Position numbers and translations under genes: made by a program. Of a DNA stretch of 24,931 bases, positions 15,394 through 21,711 are shown one piece after another (position 1 is the first letter of the stretch; each line of letters opens with the position of its first letter). Origin of the DNA: Bacteroidales bacterium (GTDB lineage: Bacteria; Bacteroidota; Bacteroidia; Bacteroidales; Muribaculaceae); assembly GCA_004557195.1 (NCBI GenBank), contig SFER01000009.1:1-24931 (forward strand). Reading direction: 5' to 3'. The notes under the pieces are model-generated. The model was not told where the DNA came from and did no database searches. It worked only from the letters and a program-made list of their open reading frames with translations.

Positions 15394-16059
15394 ATGATAG
15401 AATGGCTCAACAATATCGACATCGAGTTGATGGTGTTTCTCAACTCGTTCAACAATGAGTATTTCGACCATGTTTTTTGGATGATTAGCGGAAAACTCAC
15501 CTGGATTCCGCTATATCTCACAGTGATAGCGATTTTATTTCGCAAAAACCTCAAGCAGGCAATCTATCTTCTGCTGCTCACCGCAGTACTCATCCTTCTC
15601 GCCGACCAGATATCATCGGGCATCATCAAGCCGCTGGTGCATAGGCTGCGCCCCAGCCACACCCCGGCAATAGAGGAAATTCTCCACTATGTCAACGGAT
15701 ATCGCGGGGGACCATTCGGCTTTGTGTCGAGCCATGCAGCCAACACAGTAGCCTTCGCCGGATTCTTCTCGCTGGTGTTTGGCAACCGCACATTCACAGT
15801 GATAAGCATCCTCTGGGCGCTGCTCGTGTCCTATTCGAGAATCTACCTCGGAGTGCACTTCCCCGGCGACATTCTCGGGGGTCTCGCAGTGGGAGTTTTT
15901 GCCGCTTTCGTCACCTATTTTATATATAGAAAATTCTCGCGACACAAGAGACTCGACGGCTGCTGCGAGCAACCATTCTCCGGCTCCGATATCAACGTCG
16001 CAACAGCGGTTTTACTCGCAAATACCGGCATTATTTTCATCATTTCGGCATTTTTGTAA
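15394..16059 (+). CDS. PAP2-family membrane phosphatase (lipid or undecaprenyl phosphate type)
   Basis: A 221-residue integral membrane protein with all three PAP2 phosphatase motifs: K79-x6-R86-P87 (KPLVHRLRP), the SSH motif at 112-114 (GFVSSHAAN) and S148-R149-x5-H155-x3-D159 (SRIYLGVHFPGD). His114 and His155 would be catalytic. Members remove phosphate from lipid phosphates; in bacteria many recycle undecaprenyl pyrophosphate for cell-wall synthesis. It starts 12 nt after batE, so it is probably the last gene of the bat operon. Substrate cannot be told from sequence. A fifth or sixth hydrophobic segment at the C-terminus (VLLANTGIIFIISAFL) is consistent with the family. Confidence 0.87.
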   Translation: MIEWLNNIDIELMVFLNSFNNEYFDHVFWMISGKLTWIPLYLTVIAILFRKNLKQAIYLLLLTAVLILLADQISSGIIKPLVHRLRPSHTPAIEEILHYVNGYRGGPFGFVSSHAANTVAFAGFFSLVFGNRTFTVISILWALLVSYSRIYLGVHFPGDILGGLAVGVFAAFVTYFIYRKFSRHKRLDGCCEQPFSGSDINVATAVLLANTGIIFIISAFL

Positions 16060-16086
16060 GTTTTTTTGCAAATTTCTCTCAAAAAA

Positions 16087-16118
16087 TTTGTTTTCTATAA
16101 AAAACATGGGTAAATTAG
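16087..16118 (+). promoter_or_regulatory. Probable promoter of the HTH-usp pair
   Basis: TTTG at 16087-16090, a 20-nt spacer and TAAATTAG at 16111-16118 fit the Bacteroidetes layout, with the -7 box matching 6 of 8 consensus positions (TAnnTTTG). The HTH gene begins 47 nt further on. Confidence 0.45.
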
Positions 16119-16165
16119 CACAAACTAAAATTAATCATATTTCTAACTACTAAAAATAACGTATC

Positions 16166-16423
16166 ATGACTACTACTATTTCTTTTAACGAACTTCGTCG
16201 TATCAAAGACAGTTTGCCCGACGGCTCGATGCACAAGATTGCCGATCAATTGAACATCACAGTACAAACAGTTCGTAACTATTTCGGTGGTACCAACTAC
16301 GAATTTGGCAAAAACTGCGGATTGCACATCGAACCGGGGCCCGACGGAGGCATTGTTGTTCTCGATGATACTCAGATTCTCGATATGGCAAAGAAAATAC
16401 TTGAAGAAAACGCTGCCAAGTAA
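16166..16423 (+). CDS. Small helix-turn-helix DNA-binding protein
   Basis: An 85-residue protein with a clear helix-turn-helix near the N-terminus (GSMHKIADQLNITVQTVRNY, about residues 20-39), followed by FGGTNYEFGK and a short C-terminal part (HIEPGPDGGIVVLDDTQIL). Very similar small proteins are common in Bacteroidales and are annotated only as DNA-binding; I know of no assigned function. There is no signal peptide. It stands 39 nt upstream of the universal stress protein gene and is probably co-transcribed with it. It could be a nucleoid-type protein or a regulator; the sequence does not decide. Confidence 0.75.
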   Translation: MTTTISFNELRRIKDSLPDGSMHKIADQLNITVQTVRNYFGGTNYEFGKNCGLHIEPGPDGGIVVLDDTQILDMAKKILEENAAK

Positions 16424-16462
16424 ATCTCTGCCCGAAATACAATCGCCAAGAGCAATCACAAA

Positions 16463-17566
16463 ATGACACAGGACAAAGGGAAACTCATAACATTGGCTAT
16501 CCACACGTTCGACTATGCCAACGCGCTCAAAGAGCAGTTGGAACGTGGTGGCATCGAAGTTCAACTCCACAATGTGGATTTGAACCACCCTGTCATCTCC
16601 ACCGGTGTGCGTGTGCGCATACATGAATGCGACCTCCCTTTGGCTTTGAAAATAATCGAGCGACCCGATTCTCCATTGGCGCGTCGCTCAAGCAAGCAAC
16701 CTGTGATTATTCCAATCGACTTCTCGGAATACTCGCTCAACGCGTGCATGATAGGATTCGACTTTGCGCACTCCATAGGTGCCAAAGTCGTTTTGCTTCA
16801 TAGTTACATCGGAGCGAATCGTTCGGGAAGCCTCCCCTTCGACAGCGAGCACCTCAAAATTGAATACGGCACCGCCAAAGACAACGAGAAGGCTCGAGCC
16901 GCCAAGGAGAAAATGGAAAATTTCAAAGCGAGCATCAACAATGCCATCGAGCGTGGCGAGATGCGCAAGGTGCCCTTTGAAACCGTGATTAAGGAGGGAG
17001 TTCCCGAAGACTGCATTATCGATTTCGCCAAGAAAACCGACGCTGTGATGGTGGTGATGGGCACTCGCGGCAAGCACAAAAAGCAAGCCGACATGGTGGG
17101 CAGTGTTACCGCCGAAGTGCTCGATGCCGGCAAATTCCCGGTGTTCTCAGTCCCCGAAAGCATAGCGTTGCGACACATTGGCGACATCAAACGGGTGGTC
17201 TTCCTCAATAGCATGTGCCAGCAAGACCTCATCTCGTTTGACGCATTCACACGGTTGTTTAACCATAACGAGCTGAAAGTGTCGCTCGTTCCGGTTACCG
17301 AAAAGCGTGAAAGCAAAATCGAGGAGCGCAACAATGCAATTCTCGAATATTGCAACAAGCAATATCCGGGTTCGCAATTCAGCATTGTGTCGTTCAAGGA
17401 GAGTAATTTTGTCAATGATTTCTCGGATTATGTTGCCGAAAACAACATCGACCTGATTATCATCCCCAACCGCAAGCGCAACATCTTCGCAAGGCTGTTC
17501 AATCCCAGCCTCGCGCACAAAATGCTTTTCCTCTCCGATACCCCGCTATTGGTGATTCCAATCTGA
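16463..17566 (+). CDS. Tandem universal stress protein with DUF2007-like N-terminal domain
   Basis: A 367-residue cytoplasmic protein. Residues 1-68 resemble the DUF2007 'signal transducing' domain (DYANALKEQLERGGIEVQL, then GVRVRIHECDLPLALKIIE). Residues 79-230 form a Usp domain beginning VIIPIDFSEYSLNA and carrying the complete ATP-binding motif G-x2-G-x9-G-S (GTRGKHKKQADMVGS, 200-214). Residues 243-367 form a second Usp domain whose corresponding loop (PNRKRNIFARLF) has lost the glycines, so only the first should bind ATP. Universal stress proteins aid survival in starvation and stress. It follows the HTH gene and ends at a strong terminator. Confidence 0.85.
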   Translation: MTQDKGKLITLAIHTFDYANALKEQLERGGIEVQLHNVDLNHPVISTGVRVRIHECDLPLALKIIERPDSPLARRSSKQPVIIPIDFSEYSLNACMIGFDFAHSIGAKVVLLHSYIGANRSGSLPFDSEHLKIEYGTAKDNEKARAAKEKMENFKASINNAIERGEMRKVPFETVIKEGVPEDCIIDFAKKTDAVMVVMGTRGKHKKQADMVGSVTAEVLDAGKFPVFSVPESIALRHIGDIKRVVFLNSMCQQDLISFDAFTRLFNHNELKVSLVPVTEKRESKIEERNNAILEYCNKQYPGSQFSIVSFKESNFVNDFSDYVAENNIDLIIIPNRKRNIFARLFNPSLAHKMLFLSDTPLLVIPI

Positions 17567-17588
17567 CAATTAATCACAACAAGAAACC

Positions 17589-17617
17589 ACAGGGAGGGCT
17601 TGCGCTCTCCCTGTTTT
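17589..17617 (+). terminator. Strong intrinsic terminator after the stress-protein gene
   Basis: An 11-bp stem (ACAGGGAG-GGC / GCT-CTCCCTGT, including one G-T pair) with a TTGC tetraloop is followed by TTTT. It lies just after the stop at 17566 and separates this unit from the nucleotide-sugar cluster. Confidence 0.85.
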
Positions 17618-17637
17618 GCATATTATTGAACTCGGAT

Positions 17638-17668
17638 TTTGTCGGTTCATAGAATTGTTGTAATTTTG
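17638..17668 (+). promoter_or_regulatory. Bacteroidetes-type promoter of the nucleotide-sugar cluster
   Basis: TTTG at 17638-17641, a 19-nt spacer and TAATTTTG at 17661-17668 match the consensus fully. A transcript would start a few bases later and reach the aminotransferase ATG (17683) after a very short leader. Confidence 0.8.
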
Positions 17669-17682
17669 GAGGTTAAAAGAGA

Positions 17683-18810
17683 ATGAATATGGAATCTCGC
17701 ATTTTTCTTTCATTTCCCCACCTCGGTGGAACGGAAATGAACTGGATTGAAGAAGCATTCAAGGGGAGTTGGGTGGTGCCACTCGGTCCCAATGTCGATG
17801 AATTTGAGAAACGGCTGTCTCGCTATCTCGAAGCCCCCGACGTGGTGGCTGTGAGCGCGGGAACAGCGGCTATACACATGGCTATGGTGATGCTTGGCGT
17901 GGGTCCCGGCGACGAGGTGATTTGCCAGTCGTTCACTTTCGCAGCAAGCGCCAACCCGGTTACCTACCAGGGCGCAAAACCGGTGTTTGTCGATAGCGAA
18001 CCCGACACATGGAACATGGACCCCGAGGCTCTCGAAGAAGCAATCATCGAGCGGCACCGCACCATAGGACGCTATCCCAAAGCGATTGTGCCGGTCCACC
18101 TCTACGGGATGCCCGCCCGAATGGACGAAATCCTCGAAATCGCATCCCGCTATGGCATCCCGGTAATTGAGGATGCCGCCGAAGCTCTCGGCTCGGAATA
18201 CAAAGGGAAGAAATGCGGTACGCTGGGAAAATATGGCGCACTGAGTTTCAATGGCAACAAAATAATCACCACTTCGGGTGGCGGCGCGGTAATCTGCCCC
18301 GACAGCGAAGCGGCAAAGCGGGTGCTTTTCTACGTTACCCAGGCACGCGAGAACCGCCCCTATTATTATCACGAGCATATTGGCTTCAACTATCGCATGA
18401 GCAACATCTCGGCAGGTATAGGCTGCGGGCAGATGGATGTGCTCGCCGAGCATGTCGAGCGCCGTCGCGCTATCCACCGGCTCTACAGCGAGGCTTTCAA
18501 GGGGAGCGACCGCATCACGGTGCACGAAAACCCGACCGACGACTTCAACAGCAATTTCTGGCTCACGACAGTGCTAATCGACGATGCCGATCCCGAGCAA
18601 CTGCGCCAGGCGATGAATAGCCGCAATATCGAGACTCGATGGCTCTGGCGACCGATGCACATGCAACCGGTGTATGCCGATGCGCCATACTACGGCGGCA
18701 ATACAGCCGAAAGTTTGTTCTCTCGCGGATTGTGCCTGCCCAGCGGCTCCAACCTCACCGACAGCGATATAGAACGAGTTGTTACAACACTTAAATCGGT
18801 ATTGAAATGA
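17683..18810 (+). CDS. DegT/DnrJ/EryC1 sugar aminotransferase, PglE-like
   Basis: A 375-residue PLP aminotransferase that moves an amino group onto a keto-sugar nucleotide. The N-terminus (FLSFPHLGGTEMNWIEEAFK, then PLGPNVDEFE) and the block IEDAAEALGSEYKGKKCGTL are close to PglE, which makes UDP-4-amino sugars for bacillosamine. Asp164 should bind the PLP nitrogen, and Lys193 in FNGNKIITTSGGG is the Schiff-base lysine. TQAREN and GFNYRMSNISAGIG complete the family pattern. Two in-frame ATGs exist (17683 and 17689); the first is used and the difference is trivial. It overlaps the HAD gene by 4 nt (ATGA). The substrate could be a UDP sugar or, given gmd downstream, GDP-4-keto-6-deoxymannose; similarity favours the UDP sugar. 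Confidence 0.85.
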   Translation: MNMESRIFLSFPHLGGTEMNWIEEAFKGSWVVPLGPNVDEFEKRLSRYLEAPDVVAVSAGTAAIHMAMVMLGVGPGDEVICQSFTFAASANPVTYQGAKPVFVDSEPDTWNMDPEALEEAIIERHRTIGRYPKAIVPVHLYGMPARMDEILEIASRYGIPVIEDAAEALGSEYKGKKCGTLGKYGALSFNGNKIITTSGGGAVICPDSEAAKRVLFYVTQARENRPYYYHEHIGFNYRMSNISAGIGCGQMDVLAEHVERRRAIHRLYSEAFKGSDRITVHENPTDDFNSNFWLTTVLIDDADPEQLRQAMNSRNIETRWLWRPMHMQPVYADAPYYGGNTAESLFSRGLCLPSGSNLTDSDIERVVTTLKSVLK

Positions 18811-19463
18811 ATAAAGTTGTAGTTTTCGACCTCGACGACACACTCTACAAGGAGGTGGATTATGTCCGCTCGGGTTTTATGGCTGTGGCGCAGCACCTCG
18901 GCGACGATTCGCTCCTCGATGTGATGCTCAAGGCGCGAAGCAAAGGAATCAATGCTTTTGAGGCGGTGAAAGAGCAACGCCCCGATGCCGAAATCGAGAA
19001 AATGATTGAAATCTACCGCAATCACAAGCCCACAATCACGCTCCCGCGCGAAACCACACTCACTCTCGATTATCTTCACTCGAAATACACCCTCGCACTC
19101 GTAACCGACGGTCGCTCGGTGGGGCAGCGCAACAAAATCGAGGCTCTCGGTCTCGAGCGCTATTTTGCCCCCGAAGACATTGTCATTTCCGAGGAATTTG
19201 GCAGCGACAAGCACTCGGCAGCCAATTTCAAAGCGATTGAAAAGAACCACCCGGGCGCCGATTTCTATTTCTACATAGGGGATAATCCCGAGAAAGACTT
19301 CTTCCGACCGAATCAACTCGGATGGCGCACTATCATGCTCGAGGATGTTAACCATGTGAACATCCACGGGCAGGACAACGCCCCAAGCATCGACCACATT
19401 GCACAATATGCCATCGAATCGCTCTGCGATGCTATCGCGATTGTCGATGAAACTGAAATTTGA
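18807..19463 (+). CDS. HAD-superfamily hydrolase
   Basis: A 218-residue cytoplasmic phosphatase-type protein with the four HAD motifs: DLDDT (8-12, nucleophile Asp8 and acid Asp10), Thr100 in LVTDGR, Lys135 in SDKHSA, and GDNPEKD (158-164). A helical cap (about 15-80) places it in the C1 subclass. It overlaps the aminotransferase by 4 nt and is 25 nt from gmd, so it belongs to this operon. A sugar-phosphate phosphatase is plausible by context, but HAD specificity cannot be read from sequence. Confidence 0.85.
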   Translation: MNKVVVFDLDDTLYKEVDYVRSGFMAVAQHLGDDSLLDVMLKARSKGINAFEAVKEQRPDAEIEKMIEIYRNHKPTITLPRETTLTLDYLHSKYTLALVTDGRSVGQRNKIEALGLERYFAPEDIVISEEFGSDKHSAANFKAIEKNHPGADFYFYIGDNPEKDFFRPNQLGWRTIMLEDVNHVNIHGQDNAPSIDHIAQYAIESLCDAIAIVDETEI

Positions 19464-19488
19464 TTATAAACATAACACTCAAAAATAT

Positions 19489-20565
19489 ATGGAGAATAAA
19501 AGAAAAGTAGCACTCATCTCGGGAATCACCGGTCAAGACGGCTCATTTTTGGCTGAATTTCTACTCGAAAAGGGGTATGAAGTCCACGGCATTATGCGCC
19601 GCAGCAGTTCGTTCAACACCGGACGCATCGAGCACCTCTATTTCGATGAGTGGGTGCGCGATATGAACCGCAAACGCCTCATCGAGCTCCATTACGGCGA
19701 CATGACCGACTCAAGTTCGCTCATCCGCATTATCGAGGAGGTGCAACCCACCGAAATCTACAACCTCGCGGCACAAAGCCATGTGAAAGTGTCGTTTGAC
19801 GTGCCGGAATACACCGCCGAGACCGACGCTGTGGGCACCCTCCGTCTCCTCGAGGCTGTGAGAATATTGCATCGCGAGAAAGAGACCCGCATCTATCAGG
19901 CAAGCACAAGCGAACTCTACGGACTCGTGCAGGAGGTTCCGCAAAGCGAAAACACTCCTTTCTATCCCCGAAGCCCTTACGCAGTGGCTAAACTCTACGG
20001 CTTCTGGATTACCAAAAACTACCGCGAGAGTTACGGAATGTATGCCGTGAACGGCATCCTCTTCAACCATGAGAGCGAGCGACGCGGTGAGACTTTCGTT
20101 ACCCGCAAAATCACCCTTGCCGCCGCCCGAATTGTCAACGGGCTTCAAGACAAGTTATATCTCGGCAATCTCAACGCCTACCGCGACTGGGGGTATGCCA
20201 AGGACTATGTCGAGTGCATGTGGCTTATCATGCAGCAGGAGCAACCCGACGATTTCGTGATTGCTACCGGCGAATACCACACTGTGAGGGAGTTTACCAC
20301 TCTCGCCTTTGCCCGTGCCGGAATCAACCTGCGCTGGGAGGGGGAAGGCATCGACGAGAAAGGTATCGACATCGCCACAGGGCGAGTCCTCGTGGAGGTG
20401 GATAAAAAATACTTCCGTCCCGCCGAGGTGGAGCAACTCCTCGGAAATCCCGCCAAGGCTAAAGAGAAACTCGGCTGGAATCCGCGCAAAACTTCATTCC
20501 AAGAACTTGTCAACATCATGGTTGACCACGACATAGAACTCATCAAGAAGCAACATAAAGCATAA
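19489..20565 (+). CDS. gmd: GDP-mannose 4,6-dehydratase
   Basis: A 358-residue short-chain dehydrogenase-type enzyme that turns GDP-D-mannose into GDP-4-keto-6-deoxymannose, the first step to GDP-L-fucose. Visible are the NADP-binding GITGQDGS (12-19), the Gmd signature MRRSSSFNTGRIEHLY, the catalytic Thr140 in YQASTSELYG, and Tyr164-x3-Lys168 in SPYAVAK. FNHESERRGETFVTRKI is also diagnostic. The frame is open 90 nt upstream, inside the HAD gene, but ATG 19489 (MENKRKVALISG) fits the family start. fcl begins 2 nt after its stop, so translation is coupled. Confidence 0.95.
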   Translation: MENKRKVALISGITGQDGSFLAEFLLEKGYEVHGIMRRSSSFNTGRIEHLYFDEWVRDMNRKRLIELHYGDMTDSSSLIRIIEEVQPTEIYNLAAQSHVKVSFDVPEYTAETDAVGTLRLLEAVRILHREKETRIYQASTSELYGLVQEVPQSENTPFYPRSPYAVAKLYGFWITKNYRESYGMYAVNGILFNHESERRGETFVTRKITLAAARIVNGLQDKLYLGNLNAYRDWGYAKDYVECMWLIMQQEQPDDFVIATGEYHTVREFTTLAFARAGINLRWEGEGIDEKGIDIATGRVLVEVDKKYFRPAEVEQLLGNPAKAKEKLGWNPRKTSFQELVNIMVDHDIELIKKQHKA

Positions 20566-20567
20566 TC

Positions 20568-21638
20568 ATGGAAAAAGACTCAAAAATATATGTTGCCGGA
20601 CACCGCGGGCTTGTAGGCTCGGCAATTTGGAACAATCTCCTCGCAAAGGGTTACACCAACCTTGTGGGGCGCACTCACAGCCAACTCGACTTGCTCGACG
20701 GCGTGGCTGTGCGCGAGTTTTTCGACAATGAAAATCCCGAATATGTGATTCTTGCAGCGGCACATGTGGGTGGAATCATGGCAAACCTCAAATATCGCGC
20801 CGATTTCATCTATCAAAACCTCCAGATTCAGCAAAACGTGATTGGCGAGAGCTACCGCCATGGCGTGAAGAAACTTCTGTTCCTCGGTAGCACTTGTATC
20901 TACCCCCGCGAGGCTCCGCAGCCCATCAAGGAGGAGTATCTGCTCACATCGCCTCTCGAATACACCAACGAGCCTTATGCCATCGCTAAGATTGCGGGGC
21001 TCAAGATGTGCGAAAGTTTCAACTTGCAATATGGCACCAACTACATTGCCGTTATGCCCACCAACCTCTATGGCCCGCGCGACAATTTCAACCTCGAGAC
21101 AAGCCATGTGATGCCGGCGATGATTCGCAAGATGTATCTCGCCAAGATGCTCAACGAGGGGAATTTCGATGCAATTCGCGCCGACCTCAACCGCCGCCCG
21201 GTCGAAGGCATCGACGGCTCGGCTTCACAGCAAGCAATCGTGGAGCTGCTCGACCGCTACGGCATTAACGCCTCTCGCCTGCTTCTGTGGGGCTCGGGAA
21301 CGCCAATCCGCGAATTTCTCTGGAGCGAGGATATGGCGGACGCTTCGGTGTATGTCCTTGAAAACATCAATTTCGACGATGTTAAAGGCTCGAATCCCGA
21401 GGTGCGCAACTGCCACATCAACATCGGCAGCGGCAAGGAAATCACTATCGCCGCTCTCGCTTCGCTCATCAAGGAGACTATCGGCTACAATGGCAACATC
21501 GAGTGGGATTCGTCAAAGCCCGACGGCACTATCCGCAAACTCACCGATGTGTCGAAACTCCATTCGCTCGGCTGGCACCACAAGATGGAAATCAACTATG
21601 GCGTGGCAGCCCTCTACAACTGGTATCTCAACAACTAA
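20568..21638 (+). CDS. fcl: GDP-L-fucose synthase
   Basis: A 356-residue epimerase/reductase that converts GDP-4-keto-6-deoxymannose to GDP-L-fucose with NADPH. It has GHRGLVGS (11-18) for NADP binding, Ser108 and Cys110 in GSTCIYP, Tyr137-x3-Lys141 in EPYAIAK, and His180 in ETSHVMPAM, the residues that line up with the known catalytic set in E. coli Fcl. The insertion at about 190-240 (rich in Asn, Arg and Asp) is a feature I associate with Bacteroidetes Fcl. It lies 2 nt after gmd. Fucose from this route is used by Bacteroidales to decorate capsules and glycoproteins. A hairpin follows the gene. Confidence 0.95.
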   Translation: MEKDSKIYVAGHRGLVGSAIWNNLLAKGYTNLVGRTHSQLDLLDGVAVREFFDNENPEYVILAAAHVGGIMANLKYRADFIYQNLQIQQNVIGESYRHGVKKLLFLGSTCIYPREAPQPIKEEYLLTSPLEYTNEPYAIAKIAGLKMCESFNLQYGTNYIAVMPTNLYGPRDNFNLETSHVMPAMIRKMYLAKMLNEGNFDAIRADLNRRPVEGIDGSASQQAIVELLDRYGINASRLLLWGSGTPIREFLWSEDMADASVYVLENINFDDVKGSNPEVRNCHINIGSGKEITIAALASLIKETIGYNGNIEWDSSKPDGTIRKLTDVSKLHSLGWHHKMEINYGVAALYNWYLNN

Positions 21639-21660
21639 ACCTCTGTTAATGACGACAATA

Positions 21661-21687
21661 AAAGGCGGACTGTTGCAGCCCGCCTTT
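21661..21687. terminator. Bidirectional hairpin between fcl and the phosphohexomutase gene
   Basis: AAAGGCGG and CCGCCTTT pair, and an inner CTG/CAG extends the stem to an almost closed hairpin. ATTATT follows on the plus side and TTTTATT on the minus side. It lies between two convergent genes and can end both. Confidence 0.75.
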
Positions 21688-21711
21688 ATTATTGAGTGAA
21701 AATCCGATTTA

